64,000 bases of DNA from Massilia terrae (GTDB lineage: Bacteria; Pseudomonadota; Gammaproteobacteria; Burkholderiales; Burkholderiaceae_D): positions 124,001-188,000 of the forward strand of contig NZ_JANUGU010000004.1 in NCBI RefSeq assembly GCF_024753145.1. The letters run 5' to 3'. Under the pieces are notes generated by a model. It was not told where the DNA came from, did no database searches, and saw only the letters and a program-made list of their open reading frames with translations. Positions 33,773 through 41,146 of the stretch are shown here, in pieces; within the stretch, counting starts at the first letter, position 1, and the number at the start of each line of letters is the position of its first letter. Both the position numbers and the translations under genes were made by a program.

Positions 33773-34489
33773 ATGGCTCCGACAACTAATCAATTGCACC
33801 GTGGTCGAATCCAATCACAGGGAGGTCCAGTCAATGACTCGGAACGATGGTCGCAAGATGCCCCGCTCCTGGCACCAATTGCCATCGACATGACAAACAG
33901 GCTCGAAGCGCGGCACAGCCAGCGTGAACAGGTCGCGCGTGCGAAAGCATTCGAGGACGCACGCCGTTTCATCAGAAATGCATCGATTCACGGTGGCGTA
34001 GCAGCGCATACCGTAAAATCGTTTCTAGTGAGAGGCGATTCATCCGGCCGCCGTGTCGATGGAAGTTCAAAGCGGGCTTGCATTTGTATGAGTACGTTTT
34101 TGTATCCCGGTTTTCTACGCGACAAACAAGAGTACGCCGCATTGCGGGGCTTTTGGACGCATCATCTGCTGGCGGCAATGCCCTCCGATGAGCCATGCGA
34201 AGCGTACGCCAATGACCAATTCGCAAATGGCGAGCTCTTTTACGACGGCAATCCGATTGCCAGCGCGGTCAACTGGCGTAAGCAGCACGCCGTTCGAATC
34301 ATCCAGCAATTGTCAGCTGAGTTTGGCGAGAATTACCTGAGCTGGACAAGCGAGATTCAATTGCAAGGTCCTGGACAAGCGCTTCCCGTCGCAGTGACGG
34401 AAAAAGTCATTGCGTTGACGCTGACAGAGAAAACACTTCAACGGGCCCTCACTGAAATCCAGCAGTGGCTGAGCGAACCATCGCCCTGA
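33773..34489 (+). CDS. Protein of unknown function
   Basis: A 238-aa open frame with no family I recognise. It has no signal peptide and no clear membrane segment. The first 100 residues are polar and basic (NRLEARHSQREQVARAKAF), then a more globular part reads TFLYPGFLRDKQEYAALRGF and FWTHHLLAAMPSDEPCEAYA, ending in an amphipathic helix region ALTEIQQWLSEPSP. Base composition is clearly less GC-rich at third positions than its neighbours, and it sits behind a large hairpin, so it may be acquired. An in-frame GTG lies 9 bases upstream of the chosen ATG; no strong ribosome site precedes either. Confidence 0.55.
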   Translation: MAPTTNQLHRGRIQSQGGPVNDSERWSQDAPLLAPIAIDMTNRLEARHSQREQVARAKAFEDARRFIRNASIHGGVAAHTVKSFLVRGDSSGRRVDGSSKRACICMSTFLYPGFLRDKQEYAALRGFWTHHLLAAMPSDEPCEAYANDQFANGELFYDGNPIASAVNWRKQHAVRIIQQLSAEFGENYLSWTSEIQLQGPGQALPVAVTEKVIALTLTEKTLQRALTEIQQWLSEPSP

Positions 34490-34577
34490 TGCCAGCGGCT
34501 TATGGCCCGGCCAAGATTTTTCATTAGCGGGCTTGCGCGGGCGCGCTTAAGATGACGAGCGCCAGAACTCGTCCGGG

Positions 34578-35942
34578 ATGTCCATGAAACCCTTGCTCGC
34601 GATGCTAGCCCTGTCCATGCTCTCCACCTCCGTGATGTCCGCTCCCCTGTCCGAAGCGCGGGCGGCCGCGCTGACCAGGCAGCTGCAGGCCATCGTCGAC
34701 GACCCGGCGATGCCGCTGCCCGGCCTGTCCGTCGTCGCGCTGCGCCACGGCGAGATCGTCTACAGCGCCCAGTTCGGCAGCAAGCGCCTCGCCACGCCAG
34801 GCGCGCCCGCGCAGCCGGTCGACCGCAACACCATGTTCCGTGTGGCCTCGGTCTCCAAGTTCGTCACCGCGCTGGGCACGATGAAGCTGGTCGAACAAGG
34901 CAAGCTGTCGCTCGACATGGATATAAGCGACGTGCTCGGCTACCGCCTGCGCAACCCGCACTTCCCGGACCAGCCGATCACCCTGCGCATGCTGCTGACG
35001 CATACCTCGTCCCTGCGCGACGAAGGCGGCTTCAAATGGGCGCCGGACGTCGACCTGAAAGACGTGCTGGTACCCGGTGGCCGCTTCTACGGCAAGGGCG
35101 ACGCGTGGTCGGCAACGCATGCGCCGGGGCGCTACTTTGAGTACGTCAACTTCAACTGGGGCCTGATCGCCACGATCATGGAGCGCGACGGCGGCGAGCG
35201 CTTCGACCGCCTGATGCGCCGCTTGATCTTCGACCCGATGCGCCTGAAGGCGGGCTTCTATCTCGCCGATTTCGCGCCCGCGAACATCGACGACGTGGCA
35301 ACGCTCTACCGCAAGCGCGAAAAGGACGGCAACGAAACCTGGGACCCGCAGGGCCCGTGGATCGCGCAGGCGGATGACTTTGGCGTGGAAGCCCCGACCG
35401 CACCGCCCGGCATGGACAAGTACGTGATCGGCACCAATGGCACTGTCTTTGGACCGCAAGGGAGCCTGCGCATTTCGACGAACGATTTGGCGCAGATCAT
35501 GCTGATGCTGATGAATGGCGGGAACTACCACGGACAGGCCATCCTCCAACCGCATACGGTCGACCTGATGTTCGCGCGCCAGTGGACGCTGACCGGTGAC
35601 GGCGAAAACGGCAATGGCGACAGCGATTACTTCCACGGCCTGTACCACGCCTGGGGTCTTGGCAACCAGCAGTTCACCGACACCAGCATCGTGTCCAGAG
35701 GCCGCGCCGGCGGCGACCGGCTGGTGCAAGGCGGCGGCTTCACCGGCGTCGGTCACCTCGGCTGGTCGTGGGGACTGAACGCGCTCTTCGTGTTCAACCG
35801 CGACACGAAGGACGGCATGATCTATGTGAGCAGCGGCGTCGGCGCCAATCCGGACCTGCAGCCCGGCAGCTTCTCGTCGGAAGCGCGCTTCCAGGAACGC
35901 ATCACGGACGCCATCTACCGCGGCGCGATCAAGGCTCCCTGA
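34578..35942 (+). CDS. Exported serine hydrolase, beta-lactamase class C family
   Basis: A 454-aa protein with a signal peptide (LALSMLSTSVMSA-AP). It has the penicillin-binding-like fold: SxxK as SVSK (near 93-96, nucleophile Ser), the YxN motif in YFEYVNFNWG (near 192), and GHLGWSWG as the third motif in place of KTG. LLTHTSSLRDEGG is typical of the EstB/class C-like hydrolases. Substrate may be an ester, a peptidoglycan peptide or a beta-lactam; sequence cannot decide. Two ATG codons (34578, 34584) are possible starts. Its end overlaps the end of the opposite DUF817 gene by 14 bp. Confidence 0.85.
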   Translation: MSMKPLLAMLALSMLSTSVMSAPLSEARAAALTRQLQAIVDDPAMPLPGLSVVALRHGEIVYSAQFGSKRLATPGAPAQPVDRNTMFRVASVSKFVTALGTMKLVEQGKLSLDMDISDVLGYRLRNPHFPDQPITLRMLLTHTSSLRDEGGFKWAPDVDLKDVLVPGGRFYGKGDAWSATHAPGRYFEYVNFNWGLIATIMERDGGERFDRLMRRLIFDPMRLKAGFYLADFAPANIDDVATLYRKREKDGNETWDPQGPWIAQADDFGVEAPTAPPGMDKYVIGTNGTVFGPQGSLRISTNDLAQIMLMLMNGGNYHGQAILQPHTVDLMFARQWTLTGDGENGNGDSDYFHGLYHAWGLGNQQFTDTSIVSRGRAGGDRLVQGGGFTGVGHLGWSWGLNALFVFNRDTKDGMIYVSSGVGANPDLQPGSFSSEARFQERITDAIYRGAIKAP

Positions 35943-36852
35943 CCGGCACCGCCGCCGGTTCGGGCCGCTGCGCCGGAATGTGCACGTGCTGCTTGATGTG
36001 CTTCAGGTTGGCGGTGATCGTAAAAGTCATCATCACCAGCAGCGACCAGGCGCTCCATTTGCTCACGTGGACCGCCGACCACGCACCCAGCTGGTTGGGG
36101 TACTTCCACACGCCGAAGAAGGTGCCGATGTTTTCGGCCAGCCAGATGAAGAAGCCGGTCAGCACGAAGCCCAGCAGCAGCGGCATGCGGCGCTCGCGGT
36201 CAAGCGGCCGGAACACCACGGTCGAGCGCGCGTACAGCCCGAGCGCGCAGGCCGCCAGATACCAGCGGTAGTCGCCGATGAAGTGGTGCGTGAAGAAATT
36301 GACGTAGATGAGGCAGGCCAGCAGGCCCGCCATCCAGTACGGAGGATGGTGCTCGATGCGCATCCCGAGCATCTTCCACGCCTGCGTGATATAGCTGCCA
36401 ATGGCGGCATACATGAAACCGGAAAACAATGGCACGCCAAACAGCTTGGTCACGCCGGCTTCCGGATAGACCCAGGACTGGATGCCGCTCGAGGTCTTGA
36501 ACGCCTCCAGTGCGAAGCCGATGACGTGGAACAGCGTGATCGCCTTCAGCTCGTCCACGGTTTCCAGCCTGGCGCGCACCATCCACAGCTGCACGGCGAC
36601 GGCGAACACGAACAGCACGTCGTAGCGGGCGATGCCGAACAGGCCGCTGCGCGGCACCAGGAACACGGCGGCAAAGAACAGGCCGGCGAACAGGCAGGCG
36701 CGCGCCTCCTTGATGCCGAAATAAAGGAATTCGAGCGCGAACCGGCGCACCCCGTGCAGATCGTCGCGCCAGCGCAGCGAAAGCAGGTGATCGTCGAGCT
36801 GGCGCAACTGGAAACGGGGCATGGCGGCGATGGCGGATGGCTTGTCGTTCAC
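35929..36852 (-). CDS. DUF817-family integral membrane protein
   Basis: A 307-aa protein with about eight hydrophobic segments. The conserved segments ALEFLYFGIKEARACLFAGL, ALEAFKTSSGIQSWVYPE, FGVPLFSGFMYAAIGSYI and FFTHHFIGDYRWYL match what I remember of DUF817. The clustered His, Tyr and Asp residues in membrane-near loops suggest a metal- or substrate-binding site, but no function is known. It is divergent from the rstA-like gene across 176 bp and convergent with the serine hydrolase. Confidence 0.75.
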   Translation of the reverse strand: MNDKPSAIAAMPRFQLRQLDDHLLSLRWRDDLHGVRRFALEFLYFGIKEARACLFAGLFFAAVFLVPRSGLFGIARYDVLFVFAVAVQLWMVRARLETVDELKAITLFHVIGFALEAFKTSSGIQSWVYPEAGVTKLFGVPLFSGFMYAAIGSYITQAWKMLGMRIEHHPPYWMAGLLACLIYVNFFTHHFIGDYRWYLAACALGLYARSTVVFRPLDRERRMPLLLGFVLTGFFIWLAENIGTFFGVWKYPNQLGAWSAVHVSKWSAWSLLVMMTFTITANLKHIKQHVHIPAQRPEPAAVPVREP

Positions 36853-37028
36853 ATTAGCACAAGATCATGCACAAAAAAGACAGATTACCCGGCACGCATA
36901 GGCGCGCGCACGCGGCGCTGGCGCAAGCATTAAAAATGTCTTAAAAGTGTAATGGTTTGTCTGGTCAATAAGGCAAATGCGATTTTTGGTAACTGCTCGC
37001 ATACAATAACGCGTCCAAGGAGGAGAGC

Positions 37029-37715
37029 ATGTATCGAGTGATGTTGGTCGAAGACGACGCCCGGCTGGCCGAGCTCGTCACCGAGTACCTGTCGGGCTAC
37101 GAATTTTCGGTTGAACTGGTCACGCGCGGCGATGTCGCGCTGGAGCGCTTCAAGTCGCTGGCGCCGGACGTGGTGGTGCTCGACCTCATGCTGCCGGGCC
37201 TCGACGGCATGGTGGTCTGCCGCAAATTGCGCGACATGTCGGACGTGCCCATCCTCATCCTGACCGCGCGCGAGGATTCCTACGACGAGGTGTCGGGCCT
37301 GGAGCAAGGCGCGGACGATTTCGTCAACAAGCCGGTGCAGCCGCGCGTGCTGCTGGCGCGCCTGCGCGCCCTGCTCCGCCGCGCCCAGGGCAAGGCCGGG
37401 GTGGACAGCCGCGTGCTGGAGTTCGGCACCCTGCGCATCTCCACCACCGACCGCACCGTCAACTGGCGCGGGCAGCCCTGCGTGCTGTCGAATACCGAAT
37501 ACAAGCTGCTGCTGGTGCTGGCCGAATCGGCCGGCCGCGTGCTGTCGCGCGATGCGCTGCTCAAGAAAATGCGCGGGATCGAGTTCGACGGACTGGACCG
37601 CAGCATCGACAATTCGATCTCCAAGCTGCGCCGCAAGTTCGAGGACAGCGATTCGGAGAAGATCAAGACGGTGTGGGGCGAAGGCTATCTATTTTCGCCG
37701 GCGGCCTGGCATTAA
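37029..37715 (+). CDS. rstA: OmpR-family response regulator (RstA-like)
   Basis: A 228-aa two-component regulator. The receiver domain has acidic residues VEDD (8-10), the phospho-acceptor Asp52 in VVVLDLMLPGLDG, Thr in LTAR and Lys in FVNKPVQP. The winged-helix output domain is at about 130-222 (LSNTEYKLLLVLAESAGRVLSRDALL, SIDNSISKLRRKFED, IKTVWGEGYLFSP). The wording is RstA-like. A strong ribosome site (AAGGAGGAGAGC) precedes the ATG, and TACAAT at 37002 is a candidate -10. The likely partner kinase lies 3.4 kb downstream at 41147, with three opposite-strand genes in between. Confidence 0.88.
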   Translation: MYRVMLVEDDARLAELVTEYLSGYEFSVELVTRGDVALERFKSLAPDVVVLDLMLPGLDGMVVCRKLRDMSDVPILILTAREDSYDEVSGLEQGADDFVNKPVQPRVLLARLRALLRRAQGKAGVDSRVLEFGTLRISTTDRTVNWRGQPCVLSNTEYKLLLVLAESAGRVLSRDALLKKMRGIEFDGLDRSIDNSISKLRRKFEDSDSEKIKTVWGEGYLFSPAAWH

Positions 37716-37719
37716 GTTA

Positions 37720-37772
37720 CCGTCGTGCCCGGCACTGCCGGACCCGGCTTCCCGCGCAGGCGGGAACGACGG
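37720..37772. repeat. Palindromic dispersed element, copy D (short)
   Basis: Starts CCGTCGTGCCCGGCACTGCCGG and ends TCCCGCGCAGGCGGGAACGACGG, with terminal inverted repeats CCGTCGT/ACGACGG. It lacks the CATGCTGAGT core of the longer copies. It lies in the gap between the converging rstA-like gene and the exported protein gene. Confidence 0.65.
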
Positions 37773-37805
37773 ACTGTAAATTGCAAGCGCTTGCGCTCGT
37801 CGCAA

Positions 37806-38498
37806 TCACTCAAACACCGGCGCAATCGCCAGCGGGGCCGTCGAGGTCAGCACCTGCGCCCGCTCCGACCCATTGAAGCGATAGGTCACCGTCGGCAGCA
37901 CATTGCCGCTGTCGAAGGCCTGGCTTTCCGTCACCGGCAAAGTCCCATTGCCGCCGTCCGCCCGGCGCACCCGCGCCAGCATGCCCGATGCCTTGCGGTC
38001 GAACACGAAGCGCACCCCCACGCACTGGCGGCCGGTGACCGGCGCCTTGACGTAGCGCGCAAAGCCGAGCGCCTGTTCGCAGGCGGCGCGCAGTTCCGAG
38101 CTTTCATACGTGCTGTCCGGGCGCACCTGGATGGTCACGCGCGGAAGCAGCGCGAACTGCGCATCTTTCTGGCCGAGCGCCAGCACCGCGTTGTCGTCAT
38201 ACGCCGCCTTCAGTAGCGGAAACACGGTGCGCCCGGTCGCGTCCAGCGGCAACGACAGATGCGTGTTCTTGCCGTTCAGCGTCAGTTGCTGCGGCATGTC
38301 GAAAGGCACGTCCTTGGCCAGCACCTGCAGCTCGCTCTGGATCAGGTTCTTGGCGCCGCCGTATTTTTCGAACACCACCATGACCCGGTAGGCGTCGCGA
38401 TAGCTGACCCAGTCGCCCACGAGCGCGCCCGCTGCCGCCAGGCTGGTGGCCTGGAGCAGTACGAGCAGCGCTAGCAGGTGGCGGGTCTTGTGCATCAT
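37806..38498 (-). CDS. Exported protein of unknown function
   Basis: A 230-aa protein with a signal peptide (LLVLLQATSLAAA-GA). The rest is soluble and beta-rich: YRVMVVFEKYGGAKNLIQSE, then LPLDATGRTVFPLLKAAYDD, VTIQVRPDSTYESSEL and a late region TVTYRFNGSERAQVLT. Two Cys (RAACEQAL and GRQCVGV) could form a disulfide. I know no family for it. Its start overlaps the stop of the MipA/OmpV gene (TGATG), so it is translationally coupled and probably works with that outer-membrane protein. Likely periplasmic. Confidence 0.75.
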   Translation of the reverse strand: MMHKTRHLLALLVLLQATSLAAAGALVGDWVSYRDAYRVMVVFEKYGGAKNLIQSELQVLAKDVPFDMPQQLTLNGKNTHLSLPLDATGRTVFPLLKAAYDDNAVLALGQKDAQFALLPRVTIQVRPDSTYESSELRAACEQALGFARYVKAPVTGRQCVGVRFVFDRKASGMLARVRRADGGNGTLPVTESQAFDSGNVLPTVTYRFNGSERAQVLTSTAPLAIAPVFE

Positions 38499-39361
38499 CA
38501 GAATCGGTAAGCGACGGCGGCGGTAACGGTCAGGTTGGTCGGGCGCGTGACGAGGGTGCTGTCGGCCGCGCTGTTCAGCAGGCGCGTGGCCTGCACATTG
38601 GTGGTCACCATCCACGACGGCGAGATCGACCAGTTCCAGCGCACGCCGGCATGCACGTCCTTCAGGCCGCCGTGGGCCTCATAGTAGCGGTTGCCGCTGC
38701 GGACGGCGTTCGGCACGTTCACCCCGAAGTAGGACTGGTTGTAGTCGCGGTTGGCGACGATCGCCCCTGCCGAGAACGACAGCGTGTGATGGGCCGCAAT
38801 ATTCGCCGCCAGCCTTTGCACGCCCAGGTCGACAAAGCCGCCATGGCGGTCATTGCCGGCGCCCCACAGCACGCTGCTGGTCAGGCGCCACTGCGTGCCC
38901 AGGTAATAGTTGAAGAAGCCGCCGCCCAGCAGGCGCGTGCCGATCGGCTCCATGCCCACCAGCCGGTTGGCGGTAAGCACCTTGGCCGTGCCCGGCGAAC
39001 CGACGCCGGCGCCGCCGATCATGCCCCAGGTCCCGTCTGGATTGATGGCGCCGCTGCCCACGCCGCTCTCGTCGCGACGCGGCTGCAGCGCCAGCAGCGG
39101 ACCGTACTCGATTCCTGGCTGGCTCGACAGATGCATGCCCGCGTTCATGCCGGACACGAAGATGCCATTGCTCCACTGGATCTGGAGCGCCGGGACCAGC
39201 CGCGTACGGCGCAGGCTCGCGCCCTCGTAGCGCGGGGCCGACTGCAGGCCGAGGCCGACGTACATGTCGCGGCTGCCGTCGGGCATGGGGTCGTCGGCCG
39301 GCGTCTGGGCATGGGCGGCGCAGCAGGTTGTCAGCAGCGCGAGGGCGGAAAGCTTCTTCAT
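38498..39361 (-). CDS. MipA/OmpV-family outer-membrane protein
   Basis: A 287-aa beta-barrel with a signal peptide (ALLTTCCAAHA-QT). Family features are YVGLGLQSAPRYEGASLRRT near the start, PALQIQWSNGIFVSGMNAG, FVDLGVQRL and the barrel end LTVTAAVAYRF with terminal Phe. MipA relatives scaffold murein synthesis/lytic enzymes or respond to envelope stress and antimicrobial peptides. It heads a two-gene leftward unit and lies between the rstA- and rstB-like genes, so it is a candidate target of that system. Confidence 0.88.
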   Translation of the reverse strand: MKKLSALALLTTCCAAHAQTPADDPMPDGSRDMYVGLGLQSAPRYEGASLRRTRLVPALQIQWSNGIFVSGMNAGMHLSSQPGIEYGPLLALQPRRDESGVGSGAINPDGTWGMIGGAGVGSPGTAKVLTANRLVGMEPIGTRLLGGGFFNYYLGTQWRLTSSVLWGAGNDRHGGFVDLGVQRLAANIAAHHTLSFSAGAIVANRDYNQSYFGVNVPNAVRSGNRYYEAHGGLKDVHAGVRWNWSISPSWMVTTNVQATRLLNSAADSTLVTRPTNLTVTAAVAYRF

Positions 39362-39730
39362 GTCAGGGTGATAAAAGTTGGTTTGCCCATAATTTTACCC
39401 ATAGGCAAGCAAACCTTATCAAAAACTGGAAAAAGCACGATGGAAGGCGGTGAGGTTAAACATTGATCATGACGCCCGGCTAGGGTGCAGGCCGGCTTGT
39501 GGCCCGCCTGCGCCCGGAATAAAAAGGCCCACGCTGGAACGCGCCGCACCAGGTGGGCAAACGGAATCGGTGTTGATATGCATGGTAGGAGCCGCCCGGC
39601 TTGAAATCCCCCCCGACATGTCGGGTATTTGTCTTCAATTTGTAGCTACACGGGAAGTTAAAAAAACCGGCGCCCGCAGCGCGACGCCGGCCAAGCCCAA
39701 CCGGCGGGAGCCGGCCCCTACACAGAAAAC
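39362..39730. other. Intergenic region between mipA-like and lipoprotein genes
   Basis: A 369-bp gap, both flanking genes leftward. It holds the terminator of the lipoprotein gene (39659-39690) and must contain the mipA-like promoter nearer 39362. A perfect 10-bp palindrome TGTAGCTACA lies at about 39643. Several small open frames occur, none with a convincing start or codon use. Confidence 0.6.
39659..39690 (-). terminator. Terminator of the lipoprotein gene
   Basis: On the minus strand CCGGCG (39690-39685) pairs with CGCCGG (39672-39667) across a 12-base GC-rich loop and is followed by seven T. It lies 41 bp after the lipoprotein stop. Confidence 0.75.
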
Positions 39731-40951
39731 TCAGCGCGTGATCGTGTCTTTGTGGAAGTAGATCGGCAGCAAAGTGCGATCGATCGCGACCAGGATGGCG
39801 GGACTGCGCACCATGGCAATGCAGGCCGTGCCAGCTGGCGGCACCGTTCGGAAATAGTTCACGGTAATTTGCTTGCCGTCGTTGGTGATGCTGTCCAGGA
39901 CCAGGCCGTCGCAGTAGCTGACCCAGCCGGCGAACAGGCCGATCACCATCTTCTTGCTGAAGTCGATCGACGGCATGGGCTTGTCCTTGCCGGCATGGTC
40001 GGTCCACAGCTGTTCGAACGAGGACTGGTCGTTGATGATGATCTCGCGCGCCGTGTGGATGCCCGAGTCCGCGCTGTCATCGACCGCCAGCGCCATCATC
40101 AGTTCGACATCGTGGCGCACGAACTGGACCGGGGCATCGCTGCGGTCGATGGTCACCAGTTCCATCGGCGCGCCATCCACGATGGCCATGCAGACGATCG
40201 GACCGGACGGCTTGCGGATCTCATAGTCGACCACGATATTGCCGTCGCGCAGGGACACCTTGGACACCCCCAACATGCTGCCGCACGACAGCGCATTGGC
40301 GCCGGCGAACACGCCCACCACCATCTGGCGCGAGAAATCCACCGCCGGCGCCGGCGGCGCGCCGGTCATCCCCACCACCACGGAATTCCACAGCTTGGCG
40401 TAGGCGTCGGCATCCTTGATCACCACGTTCTGCCTGGCCTTGACGCCGTTATTGCCGAACTTGGCGATCGACATGAACGGCAGCGCGGTCTGCATCGGCT
40501 CCGGGATCATGATCGGCACCACCTTGTGGCTGCTGTCCAGGCCCAGGTTGGCCGCGTCGGCGTTCTTGGAGACGATGTCGAACAGCGCGCGCTTGCTGTC
40601 GTCGGCGCAGCGGGTCTGCGGGCCGGCGATCGAATCCTCGGACGAGCACTGCAGCGCATCCGGTGTGGCGCCGTACAGCTTCTGCGACCAGTTCATGTCC
40701 GGGCAGCCGTAGCCGGCGCGGTCCCAGAACACTTGCTTGCCGTCGATGACCCACAGGCGATTCTTGCGGTCCGCGCAAGAGCTCATGCCGACCGCCAGCT
40801 TGACGAAGGCGGCGCTGTCGATCACAGGATCGTTTATCACGACGTCGGCCGCGGTTTTGGTGGTCGGCGCGACGCCATCGCCACCGCCGCCGCAACCCGC
40901 CAGCACCAGTGCCAACAGCACCGTGCCCGCGCTAAAGATTCGTTTGATCAT
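39731..40951 (-). CDS. Lipoprotein with two PrcB-like domains
   Basis: A 406-aa lipoprotein: signal and lipobox LLALVLAGC (Cys20), then a Gly linker GGGGDG. Residues about 45-150 are a Cys-rich domain (six Cys, including SSCADRKNRLW and GCPDMNW). Two copies of one domain follow, at about 170-275 and 290-400. Paired segments are VDFSRQMVVGVFAGANALSC with IDFSKKMVIGLFAGWVSYC, and PIVCMAIVDGAPMELVTIDR with TACIAMVRSPAILVAIDR. The domain resembles the C-terminal domain of PrcB, a protease partner protein, but I recall no relative with this layout. Located between the split rstA/rstB-like genes. Function unknown. Confidence 0.78.
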   Translation of the reverse strand: MIKRIFSAGTVLLALVLAGCGGGGDGVAPTTKTAADVVINDPVIDSAAFVKLAVGMSSCADRKNRLWVIDGKQVFWDRAGYGCPDMNWSQKLYGATPDALQCSSEDSIAGPQTRCADDSKRALFDIVSKNADAANLGLDSSHKVVPIMIPEPMQTALPFMSIAKFGNNGVKARQNVVIKDADAYAKLWNSVVVGMTGAPPAPAVDFSRQMVVGVFAGANALSCGSMLGVSKVSLRDGNIVVDYEIRKPSGPIVCMAIVDGAPMELVTIDRSDAPVQFVRHDVELMMALAVDDSADSGIHTAREIIINDQSSFEQLWTDHAGKDKPMPSIDFSKKMVIGLFAGWVSYCDGLVLDSITNDGKQITVNYFRTVPPAGTACIAMVRSPAILVAIDRTLLPIYFHKDTITR

Positions 40952-41146
40952 TCCGGTTCTCCCGAGTTGGTGGCCTCACAAGGCCCGACGCTGCAAATCT
41001 TATGCAGCCGCGGCCGGGAAATCCTCCGCGGGATGTCGAGGAATTGTCCTGACTTTGTATTGCTCGCATTGCAGCTAATTGCTCCTATACAATGCGAACA
41101 TGTCCGCATTTCAACCCAATTTCGCAGCTGGCGGCAGGTCGCGCGC

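Noticed and set aside
39480..40007. A 175-aa minus-strand frame across the lipoprotein 3' end and the gap after it
   Set aside because: Overlaps the terminator and the better-supported lipoprotein gene; no domain, Arg/His-rich.
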